Shown here piece by piece: positions 36,808 through 47,700 of a stretch of 64,000 nucleotides of DNA. Source of the DNA: Lingula anatina (lineage: Eukaryota > Brachiopoda > Lingulata > Lingulida > Lingulidae). The notes under the pieces are model-generated. The model did not search any database. It saw only the letters and a list, made by a program, of their open reading frames with translations, and was not told the origin of the DNA. The number at the start of each line of letters is the position of its first letter. Within the stretch, counting starts at the first letter, position 1. The DNA lies in the NCBI RefSeq assembly GCF_001039355.2, contig NW_019775802.1:310001-374000 (forward strand), in the 5' to 3' direction. A program made the position numbers and the translations under genes.

Positions 36808-38073
36808 TTATGTGTTTTTACACAGACATGCTGTTGACAGTGATATGGGTTTATACTGCACGGTTGGCGCACTGCACGGGCAATTGGGACTCTTGCATTC
36901 CATAAGTACATTGAAACTTCTGTATTCCGCTTCACATTTCCAGTCATTGCAGTTTGCGTTTTCATGCCTGATAATGAGAAAGTAGATTGTGAACATTTGT
37001 TTGACAACTTGTTAATTCGTGTTTATCCCTACCACAACACAATAAGATTAATCTCTTTTCTGCGAACTATAATGTTTAAGATGAAAATGAGGAGGATATA
37101 TTTCACTTACAGACACGCTTTAACTGGTAGCACTTGAAGCATATCTTCAGGTTTCGGGTTGGCACAGTCTCCTAACTGGACTGGTTCCCATATCAATGAC
37201 TGCCCATCGACGGTTTCTGTGTAGGTGTCGAAGTCAGCATTCGGGCAGTAGTAAAATGAAATCCTAGAAAAATGAATTTATTCATAGCAGCTTGGTTATT
37301 GTTTTTTTTTCATATTTCGTTCTGAAATATTTATAATATTTAAAAAATCCAACCCTTGAATTAATGATTTATTTTTAATCAGTCGTAATGTTTTAAATGA
37401 AAAAGTGATTTTCTACCAGCTATTGGAAGGCCCTTTCTCACCACAGATGAAGCGATTGGCACACTAACACTGATAATGAAAGCAAACGGCTGCCATAGTT
37501 AGCAGGTACAGTCAGCAATGCACCAATGTCTGAATCTCCCTTGTCATGGAAATTAGCGTTTTTCCACATGTATGGTCTTTGCCTGACTTTATTGTTGCTA
37601 ATGCATATTTCTTACGCTACATTTAACGATTTAATATAAATGGCATCGTTTCATCTTGCACAGAGTAAAACTTAAACATTAAAGCAAATAAATAAATAAA
37701 TTATTTACCCGGTACAGCATTTATTTCCATCCAGATTCAGAATGCTTGACGATTTTTCTGGTGTAAAAAGTGCCAAAAAGAACCTTTGCAATGTTCCTAG
37801 CACTCGGTAACGATTGAATAGTATTGGCCTTGGCCGACGACCAGCTAGTCTGTCCATACTGGCAATTTCAACAGGGGTTTTGAGAAGCCCCTTTGCAAAG
37901 TTCAAGGCGTCTGTCTTGATGAAGTTTCTACAAAAAAGCCCTCCAAAACATACGCTTTGTGTTTTTAGATCGGAGCTCTTGCAATTTTCTCCCCTCGCCA
38001 CACTGGATATGACTTCGGAGAAAACAAATATCACAAAAATGACAGAACAGCTATCTAGGAGCCAGCATTTCAT
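36808..38073 (-). CDS. Secreted cysteine-rich cytokine-like protein A (IL-17-like cystine-knot pattern), 3 exons
   Basis: Minus-strand exons 38073-37709, 37263-37111 and 36967-36808, with both junctions in phase 2, GT-AG ends and an intact 225-aa frame. Residues 1-~25 (SVIFVIFVFSEVISSVA) form a signal peptide. A propeptide-like region without much cysteine follows, then a cysteine-rich C-terminus: KCC at the end of exon 1, FYYCPN, GDC, LPVKACLHENANCNDWKC, LMECKSPNCPC and a final ACLCKNT. Exon structure and cysteine order match the gene at 47701-49681. The P-x-x-x-A-x-C ... C ... C ... VL-x-x-C ... C-x-C layout resembles invertebrate IL-17 chains. Spaetzle-like or other cystine-knot ligands are the alternative. 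An acceptor-like TTCAG directly before the start suggests a non-coding first exon. Gene structure is confident; the family assignment is tentative. Confidence 0.6.
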
Positions 38074-40591
38074 TCTGAACTTTTTAACTTTTCGACTACT
38101 CTTTGATCAGGTCCACAGTAAACACCTATGAGGAAGTGTGCGAGAAGCGTTCTTTGTTGCATAGAAAAAGTTTTAAGTGGCTCTTAAAGGAAAAGAGTGT
38201 GTCACCTTGCGGTTACCTATGATGATTTATGGATGGGATCGACCGGTAATTGCTTTACAAAGGGCATAAGTCACATTCTAGTTTACTCTTTCCGACGCCG
38301 TTTTTTAAAAATAATAACATAGTATGGACAGGAAATCCCTTTACTTTCCTACACTTATTCGGCTCACAAATTACATTTATATTGTATGGCATAAACCGGT
38401 TGAGTTACGAAAACAAAAATATTTTATTATCATTGCTGCGGTTCTACAAAGATTGTCTTAATTTATTCCGACTCGAGTAAAAATCAAATTCCTGTTGCCG
38501 TTTGCACGCATTTTGAGAACATATTCGACACCACGCAGAATTACCATGACAGGTTTGTGCATGGCACCCATACTTCTTTCCATTTCATCGTCACATCGCA
38601 TGTGCTCTCCTTACATGCTTGATTTCCTTGATCACGACTTCATTTTCCGGCGCGTTGTCAATGCAAGATCCGTGTAAAGCTGGTATACATTAAGAACGTT
38701 TAAAGTGTTTGGCAAAAAATGAGAACTGGACAAAAACGCAATTATAAAATAGAATTAAAAGTGTGTAAAGGAAGCAAAGGTTATTAAAAAAAAAAAGCTT
38801 TTATCCAGCACATGGAAGTAAGATTCAAAATTATATGAATCATCAAATTAAAGAAACATAAAACATTTCACCTTATGAATTATATTGTTGTAGTAGATAA
38901 AAATTCAACCCAGATAGTGTTTATCAGTTTTTCAATCTTTTCCGGTTAACTGGTGGTGTTTGTCAAAATATCGGCTTGTTCACATATCCGTAAATATCGC
39001 CTCAAATCACACACTGAAGCTACTCCGTACTCGTTAACATTCCCAAGGGTGATTTACTGTCAAGTTGATGGTGTGAAAAGAATCCATTTGGAGTTGACTG
39101 CCTGAACTACAATCTATACCTAAGAATAACATATGGCCCTTATGGATGGGGTGTTTTAAAATTATGAATGAAATACATAATAATGATAATAAAATGAAAT
39201 TAAATTATGATGAAAATTAACGTTACATATACAACTCAAGAATAGGTGGCGCTAGCTCGTAACTGTACAAAGCTCTTGTTGGTCCTGTGAGGAAAATTTA
39301 AGTTGGACAGAGTTTAGTTGCTCTGTGTACTTTGTAAATAAAAAGTCTTACTTTTTTAATACTTTTATTTGACACATTGAAATAACACAGATTTTGCTTT
39401 GAAGCAACGCCTAACACGTGACAGAATTCCAGAAGAATTATCATTTGGAAAAAAATCACTGAGTTTTAATCACGTCAGAACAAATTGGTGTCTTATGCAT
39501 GCTCTAAGACTAGACTATTTAACTGGAGCTGCCACAAGGGATGCAGCTGTTGACCGGTAATTCATGAGAAAGGTAATTGGGTGTATTGCGTGAGAGATCT
39601 GAATTTGTTTTTTCTTTCCTGCTTAGATGGCCGTTATAGCACCCACTAATGTCTCTTAATATCTCACTGGGTTGGAGTCCGTTCAACAACATGCACTGCA
39701 CCAAATTTGCACTAACCATATGTAGCGGACAGTCCAAAAGGCGCGTGACCTTTATCAAAGAGTTATACAGTATAACTCCTTCCTTTTATTTGGAAAAAAA
39801 TCAGTTTAGGTGTGATTGAATGCGAAAGGCTCACTCAGTCAACAGGTGATCCCCGTATGCTGCCATGGGATTCAACTGTCAGGTGGTCCCCAATAATGAC
39901 AATAAAAGCTATAAGTGAGGCTAACTCAAAAAAGAAAAAAAAGTTCAATAAAGGCTTTTGCCACACTTGATACACAATGGACGGGCACCAATTGAGATGC
40001 ATGGGCTTTTCGCTTACAAAACTATTAATAAAAGTTCGAACTTCGTTAAATATAATACTAGTGTAAGGCAGTGACATCAATTACATAATAAAAAAGCATG
40101 AAAAGCATATATAAGGCATCATTTTACAAATCACCATGAGTGCAATGTTTTGTGGCATTATCAGGTAATCGGTATAACCTTCCTGTTGTTTAAAAACCTC
40201 TCACATCTGCACTTGGTGGCAATAAAGGCTGAATGTTCTGTTACTGAGATGGTAAGACATGACTCGTCGCACGATGTATCACTCCTCAGTGTGTATCTCA
40301 TTACCACGTTGGTCAAATATAAGAATGTACCTGAGACGAAAACTATACATACTTAAAGAACACTTGAAATAAAGAATATGACGGCACATTTCGCAAATTC
40401 TTCCGTATACAAATGCAGAATTCAAAGTACACTGACTAAAGATAAGCTTTATAACAAAATTTTGTGTCCTAAATGATTGGGATTTTCCGATTTACAACAA
40501 CTGCTGAATTAGAAAGACACGCACATAAAAAATAAAATAAACGTGGTCGTCACTTAAAAAACGACGTATCTAATGCACTTTGAATTTTCGA
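38074..40591. other. Intergenic region between cytokine-like gene A and the opsin gene
   Basis: Presumed promoter side of gene A and 3' flank of the opsin gene. AT-rich, no repeat family recognised apart from short A-runs. Open frames (for example 39519-39758 minus) show no family resemblance. Confidence 0.5.
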
Positions 40592-42714
40592 TTAATTTTC
40601 TTTTTCCGCGGTGGAGGCGCTACTAGTGGTTCCAAAAAGGAGGCTTGACACCGTTTGGCGGAAGCGAGCACTGTGCCAAATATGGATCCACGGATAGAAA
40701 CAGGTTCCCAGCTTGGCCGACACGGGAGCATAGACCCCAACTATTTTCGGCACGGTCTCAATGCTGGCAAACAATGGCCAGGCTGCCGCCAGACCGTATG
40801 GAATCCAAGCAATGATTGACACGAATATACACCAACCAATTACCTACAAGAGATTCATAGAAAGTGAAAGGAAGAAATGGGTAAATAGAAGGACTTTATT
40901 AACATAAGCTAATTTTTGTACGAGTCCAGAATACGAAGAATGATATAATATGAAATCTAAACTATTAAGCTATAGTATATAAATGTAAACATAATTCAAA
41001 ACTTCAGCCTTCTTCATCGCGCATTGCATAAATACCAATACTTTGCCGGCCCGCACGGTGACCCCCCACTCACCGTGTTTATCTCCGGGTAATTGGACCA
41101 ATCTTTGGGATCAAGTTTTTGCTTTGGGATACAAGCAGTGCTCTTGACCCAGTTGATGGACAAGAAGTAGGGAATGACAAAGCCAAATGCCCAAATCATC
41201 ACGGCATAGGTGACATAAGACACATTTACCACCTGCCAGTTAAAAGTGCAAGAAACACCACCTGCTTCTATGCCATAGCTGCAAGGTAAATAAGAAGTAT
41301 TCAGAATAGCAATCATCTTGTGTGGTTTTCCATGCGGTGGGATAAATGGTTATTGTGGATGATATGGGTTTAGTGTGGTCTGCGGCTTTTAAATGTTGAA
41401 AAAAACCTTTAAAGCAAAAACCGTCTTTACCTGCTCCATCCAATCAAAGGACCAATTGCCCACACAGATGCAAAGAGCCAGCCAAATAAGATGGATCTCT
41501 TACGAGAGTCGGCATCAGCATCAACTGAAGTAAGAGAATGAAAGTGTGGCATAACTACTCAGAAAATTATCACGAGAAAAAAAATGTCATAAGCAAACGT
41601 CTACCGGCAATTGGGAAATCAAATAGGCTTCCTTAACCATAAGCCAGTTCTGACTTACATTTGCAAGGATAAGACGAGATTAACAAGAGCAATGGAAAGA
41701 ACTTACCATTTGCCTGTCCCCATGCTAGGGCCGTCAAAGCTCCTATTTGGCCCATGCCAGCGATCATGCCTTCAAACCCGTACGACTGGCAGGCAACCTC
41801 ACCATACAGCCATCTAGTAAAAAACTTTTTTTCATTACAAAATTTTAATTCGATATTTAGATACATTTTTATCCACATGGCCTCTTAATGCTGAAAATAA
41901 AAACAACAAATTGTGGCCCCCAAAACGTATTTGCATTTGTATGCAAATGTGGTCATGTAAGTAACCCATAAACCAAAATGTCGTCAAACACAGATATGAA
42001 AGTTATAGGAGGAGAAATATTATAAATAGTTAGAGCATCAAGTGTTGAATTTGATTATAGATATAAACAATATTTGTAAGAAGATGTTTAGATTTCAGAA
42101 AGATGGCCTAAAACAGCTCCTCAAGGCAGAGAGTGTCTATCTCGGCAGAATTTTTTGTCGAAAAGGAACGGTTGCGACAGGATTAGACAACCGATTTTCC
42201 AAATTCTAGATAACCTTCAAGTAACAAAACTGCTTTTAAGTCATTTCAATGCTGAAAATTTAGAAAATAAATTTATACAGGATGTACATAAAATCAAAAA
42301 TAAAATAAGCTGATTAATGTGTATCAACGTCAATCTTTGAAATATGATCAGGCGATTAGATTTTCATTTTATAAAAACTGTAAAATTTGAGTTTTAGCCA
42401 TGTAAATGGAAGGATTGAAACCACCAGGATTGTTGATTTGATAGATATTCCTGGCCAAAGAAAAGAGTTACTTAGCTTTATACGATAAGTGTAAGCAATC
42501 AGTTATTTATATAGTTCCTATACAGTAACGTACAAATAGCAAACTGTACAGCGTAACCGGGTTAGGCTAAAGGTCACTTCGCCTTGTTCGTGGACCGCCG
42601 TGTATCTAACCGTGCATTCATTTCAGGCGGACTGTAATATACTGGGTAATACACTTAAAATGCTATTTAAGTGGCTTCACTACACAAAAATATATTCTTA
42701 AATTATTCCGCCAA

Positions 42715-42749
<35 letters not shown>

Positions 42750-44312
42750 ATATAAATTACGTGAAACTCACCACTTAATAAACGACAAATAGGCCAACTT
42801 CAAGTGGCAGAGGCACTGACATGTAGTAGAATTCTTTGATTTTTATAATATTAAAATCTGAAGTTATTATCCACCTTTTATCCACCTGTATTTCAATCCT
42901 GTAATCCTTAAACAGTTATAGTTTCATTCCCGAATTATATCATTCATCGTAATAGTTAATATTAATCAGAAAGGTTTACTGCACATTACGTAAAATAACG
43001 GCTCCTTGGTACCATAAACTTGGCATAAGAGCACAGACATGCAGTAAGGAAAGAACCCAAACCTTTTATCCTCCGGTTTTGAGAGGTTTTGAGAAGTATG
43101 GAAGGTGTTTTGCAGCAGAACAGCGCAGGCACCTGGGGGCTATGCATTCAAAGCGGTCAATCACATACACAACAAGTGGCATTCTGACAATCAGGTGCTG
43201 TTTCTAATTTCCTCAGAGAAACACTTTGAATGCTAAATTGATTCCGTTTGACGAAAGTGCGTCGCTCAGTGCGAGATAAGAAGTAATATGATACTCTTTC
43301 GATCTCCTGAAACTGCCACTTGAAGAAAAAAATGGGATAATATAACCTTTAAATGTCTTATTATAATTTTTATAAAAATAAAATCTTACCTTCCAGCGAA
43401 TGCAGATGAAGCCGGAAAGAAAAATACGACAACAATAAGTATGTTGGACAGAGCAAAATTCATGTGCAACCAGGCACGGCATCCCAATTCCTGGAGTCCT
43501 CGGCCCCATGTCACGAGAGTCAAGAGATTCCCAGTAGTCCCAAAAATACCTGTGAATAGAAAATGTGAGTAGCTCCAAAGCATATACAGTGTACAAGATA
43601 AAGCAATTAATCATCACTCCGCACTTTATGTAAAAGGTGTCATTCAATCCGAGGAATCTTAATCAGGCAAACAAGATTTGAAATCAGCTCCGCCAGTCGT
43701 ATCGTCTCTTGCATGATTCAGAACCAGATTGAAACAGCCACTGTGTTATTCAATTATACTGTGGTTCGTTTTTGTATATGGAATATGAAATCAGATTCCT
43801 ATATTTATAATAATTAATTGACGCACATTGAGTTCAAACACACCAGCATACACACACGCGTACGCACACACACACAAACACACACAAACACACTATTGAC
43901 ACACTGATAAAAACGCATTCTCAACTTCAGTGTTTGCTCTAGACTATACGATCAAATAAGATCTGAAGGCCTGCAGTGGTATTTCGTACAGTTACTAGAT
44001 CACAATGTAACGTGTAAGAGGTTAAGCTTCGCTTTAATGCATCCATCAGCATCGTTCCAATAACTGGATACAGTCCTGTCAGTTGGTTCCCCTAAGTTAA
44101 CATATAGATAGGTAGAATGCAGGTATAACGCAATTGGCGTCAAACCATTTGATCTAGGCGGTAATCTTCGCCGCGGTGTTTTTGCAGAAAACACGAATAG
44201 TGCAAAACCATTCAACTACATCATTTTCATAAGATTGTTACTCACCTGCAATAACGTACAGGCAGCCTAGAATACCTCGCTCCAAGCCAGTCAGTTCCCA
44301 GAGCCCCGGCAT
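40592..44312 (-). CDS. RGR/peropsin/retinochrome-like opsin, 6 exons
   Basis: Seven-helix retinal-binding membrane protein. Minus-strand exons: 44312-44246, 43549-43390, 41813-41707, 41524-41431, 41278-41074, 40843-40592. Phases 1, 2, 1, 2, 0 all agree and the frame is intact: 294 aa, the length of RGR opsins. Landmarks: TM1 GTTGNLLTLVTW; TM3 WLYGEVACQSYGFEGM with Cys84 (disulphide) and Tyr87 at the bovine Glu113 position; ALAWGQAN at the end of TM3; TM4 WAIGPLIGWS; loop YGIEAGGVSC with Glu147 (bovine Glu181 position) and Cys153; TM6 IIAWIPYG; TM7 APVSAK with the retinal-binding Lys255, the same number as in human RGR. Tyr at the Glu113 position and WG at the end of TM3 are RGR/peropsin-like. 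Odd: the ERY/GRY arginine is Gln109, and NPxxY is YPWIH. A photoisomerase or non-signalling role is inferred, not shown. Confidence 0.92.
42713..42752. repeat. (AAAT)n microsatellite in opsin intron 2
   Basis: About ten AAAT units in the 1.6 kb intron between opsin exons 2 and 3. The rest of that intron is AT-rich without recognised features. Confidence 0.95.
43852..43893. repeat. Imperfect (CA)n tract in opsin intron 1
   Basis: CACACA repeat with single-base interruptions. Confidence 0.9.
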
Positions 44313-44345
44313 CGTTACTGTCTATGTTATTGGCTTTTGCGGCCG

Positions 44346-44352
44346 TTTATAT
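44346..44352 (-). promoter_or_regulatory. Possible TATA box of opsin gene
   Basis: CATATAAAC on the minus strand, about 35 bases before the start codon at 44312. Transcription from it would give a leader of only about 10 bases, so either the leader is very short or the match is chance. Confidence 0.35.
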
Positions 44353-45256
44353 GAGTCTGCAGTCCGTAGCGTGCAGCCTGATAATGAGGCGGCGATTGTG
44401 AGAAAGTGTCGTTGCCATGGAAATATTTCACTTATGTCATTTACGACCTAGTGCAAATCTCTGTGATTTTCTTTTGCCATTTTGAGATGAGGGAATATCC
44501 GGTGATAAACACTATTTTTCACAAGACACGAAAAAAATACTGCCATTATTTCCAGGGTTTTCCTAGAATCACGTTAAAGTGCCGTTTTATGTCTTATATC
44601 ATAGGTTCATTTCCACAATCATCTCTGATAAATTGAAAGATATGATATTTATGACTTTAGAGGCGCATTGAGAGCAGTCTGGGGGCTAAGAATTGTGCAA
44701 AATTGCTAATACATAGAAATAATTGAAGGTTCATAGATAGAACTTTCCTGTTTAACGACCTCGAGGTTAACGTTTTAATAGCGTTTAGGGGGTAAAATGT
44801 AATTGTTGCTTTCAAGGTTTTCAGCCCTTGGAGAAGTTTAAACCATATCCTCAGGACATGGTATAGCTGGGGAAGGACTACGAAATATTTCTCAATATCC
44901 TGTTGAAGATGACCCGCAAAACACCAAATTGTTAAAATCCCCCTCACTGGGATTCTGGGAGTCTTTGGAATGTGTTTTGATCTACACGTTCCTTGGCAAT
45001 TAACCTTTAAAACATCCTAGTTTTATCGTGATTGGACTTCGAGTTCTACTTTAATATTTTGTAATCTCTTTCCAATGCTTAGGGACAGAGTCCATGCCAA
45101 CTTGTATGAGCCCTTCTCTTTCTTGAACAATGATTAAACAATTGGTCCTTTTAAAAACCAACTATAAGAACCTCTCAGAGACCAAGGCAACTCGCATCTC
45201 ATTATTATTCATTATTAATTTGTCAGCTCGTAGATAAAGAGTCAAGCTATGTTTCA

Positions 45257-45430
45257 GATAATACACTGTCACCTCAGCGACATACGCCAGAATGCTGCGA
45301 GCGTCAATGATATATGTTCAAGTCATAAATCGCGAAAAAGTGTATTATTTGACATGTCCACCGACAGAAAGTACTCACATTTCACCGAAAAAAACACCTA
45401 AAAAGAATAGACCGTGTATAATAACATCTC
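45257..45430. repeat. Dispersed repeat, copy 1 (ATACACTGTCACC family)
   Basis: Shares AATACACTGTCACC-CAGCGA-ATA-GCCA, CGAGCGTCA, TCACATTTCA / TCGCATTTCA and AAAGAATA motifs in the same order with 48150-48315. Divergence is substantial, so the copies are old. Confidence 0.65.
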
Positions 45431-46039
45431 TTGGTATGTATTTAATTGATGCATAAGTGGCATACAAGTATACCATCTGATATCAGGGGCTTCTAAAATA
45501 TTACGCAAAATTAAATAATAAGCTCATGTTGAAAACATCCATTTGACTGCCTGGTGTTATGTAACTACCCCGTCCATGGCCGCCCCTTAAACACTGGCTC
45601 AGCACAGAGTCCCATACAATCATTTTGTAACAGACAACCAGCGCAGTCTGTGGGCAGAGAAAAGGTTAAGTACGGTCATGTTGACCTATTGCAGTGGGCG
45701 GAAGTTGCAAATGGGAAAGATTGGCACTTTACTTTCCCCACTTTAATGATTGTGTTTTCGTACCATCAAAACCGCAGCAAGAATATGATAACTACCGCTC
45801 TCGCCATACCAAAATCACATAATCATCAAAACTAGCAAATTATTCTTTAGTCGATATGTGCAGATTATAAATTTTTAAAAGTAACGCACGTTGCATCAAT
45901 CTCGACTGAGTATTCAATATCCATGAAAAGTCAGAGGGCTGGAGGTCACAGTCCATATGTTACAGGACGGATAGAGAAAAAACACGCAGACGGGGACTGT
46001 GCAATGTCGCGTTTTACTGATATAAATAGGAAGGATGGT

Positions 46040-46215
46040 GATACGGATCACCACCAAAATGTATTCACTTTTTTAAAACTTAAAAGTTTCTTCATCTGAG
46101 ACCTATCCTGAAAATTTCATCAAAATCCATCTATGACTTTTTTTAGTAAGCTGGTGAAGAACAAGTAGACAGACAGAAAGACAGACAAATGGAGGAAAAA
46201 CATATATCCTTGGCG
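46040..46215. repeat. Retroposon-like repeat with TTTCATCAAAATCCAT and GACAGACAGA motifs
   Basis: Carries GGTGATACGGATCACC, then GAAAATTTCATCAAAATCC, ATCTATGACTTTTTTTAG, then AGACAGACAGAAAGACAGAC, ending CTTGGCGGAGGTAA. Such a TTTCATCAAAATC...GACAGACAGAC layout is familiar from 3' parts of invertebrate retroposons. A second GACA run is at 46333-46355. The class is not resolved. Confidence 0.5.
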
Positions 46216-47386
46216 GAGGTAAAGAAGACCGAATTTCTTTTTGTCCACACAGATATTCAGTCAGCGGGCCAGCTCGGACAAATAGGCGTCCTACATATAA
46301 CATGACAACAGACTATGTGCATGTGAAGACAAACAGGCAGACAGACAGACAGACAAATGGTCTTTATACATTAAATCTGTTTGGCGTTAAAACAAGTACG
46401 GTGATGTATAGTGTTCCGTTTCATTGCTCTAAGAACACCCTCAGCATTAGGAAGAGAGCAGAAAGCAATGGTTGTCTCATTAAAAGTGTGAGATGTTGGT
46501 AACATTAATCAAGACAAAGAGACAATCGATAATACGTTTCCCTTTGATTTTTACGCGCGAGACACATTCTGAACTTATTGTCATGTTATTCACTGTCGAA
46601 AAAAAAAATTAAATGTCATTTGATTTGAAGTGCATTTTGGGGCTCTTTACAATGCTGACAATTTTCAGAGCTCAGACAGCCGGATAACATATTTTGCCAC
46701 ATACAGTGTAGTGTTACTTCCGATAACAATTATTTCAATGGTGTGATTTAACACGTTAACACGCAGATGCAGATAACAAGCAGCTCCAATCATTGAGTAC
46801 TAAATTCCCAGAAAGCTTCTGCTTTGGAATTTGGAACAATAAATTTTCAGTGAATCTGAGTGCCTACATATCTAGTCATTACCAACCACTAACACTACCC
46901 TAGCCGAAACTGAGCAAGCCTTGCGTGATTGTGTGCGCGATTGAAGCAGAGACAGTTTCATTGTTCATTATCTCTCGTCTGACTACCATCTCCATACCAC
47001 CATAGGAAGATACGAATAAATCAATAAATAAATAGGCACGATAAACTGGAGCGATCAGTTAATGCAGTAAATTTATTGTCATCATCTAATGAAATAAAGA
47101 GAAAACGAATACTTCATACAAGTCAATTTAATTCTGTTCAGTTGATTTTTGTCGAACAAATACAAGCAAGATAAAATCAAATATTCAGGAGCATGAATCA
47201 ATAATAACTGGAAACAAACCACTGAACTTTAATTAGGATATCTCCTACTCTGTGTGCTGAATATTCACAATGTGTATGATCTGTTATTAAAAAACAAAAC
47301 AGGGATTAGACATTTTTAATGTCACTATAAATGCAGTACTTACAATAAGAGGAAGAACTTAATCATAAAAGACAATTCAAGAATAT

Positions 47387-47392
47387 TTTATT
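47387..47392 (-). terminator. Candidate poly(A) signal of cytokine-like gene B
   Basis: AATAAA on the minus strand, about 310 bases beyond the stop codon at 47701. Confidence 0.35.
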
Positions 47393-47700
47393 ATTTTTTC
47401 AACCATTCTGTGAGATTTCAGCTAAACTGACGTCGTCAATAACAAGGACAATCTCTTCACACACTCCTCTTAATATTTGCCAAATCTTCTATGAGGAAGC
47501 AGAAATAAACGAAGAATTAAAGACTTGTGTGAGGAGTCATAAAGGTAACGTTTTGTCAGTACATAAAGAAGTTCAAACAACGTCGTCAAAAAATATATGC
47601 TTGATTAAACGTGCCGCGTGCCTGTCCAAGCGATCTACCTGCGATAGAAAAAATATTTTTCTGTCGGCGTCTAGTGTTAAAATAATGTTTGACCCTGTCA

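Larger units (their letters stand above)
44354..47386. other. Intergenic region, repeats only
   Basis: Between the opsin promoter and the 3' end of cytokine-like gene B. It holds the dispersed repeat at 45257-45430 and a LINE-tail-like stretch at 46040-46215 with a (GACA) run. The open frame at 45554-45835 has no family resemblance. Confidence 0.5.
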
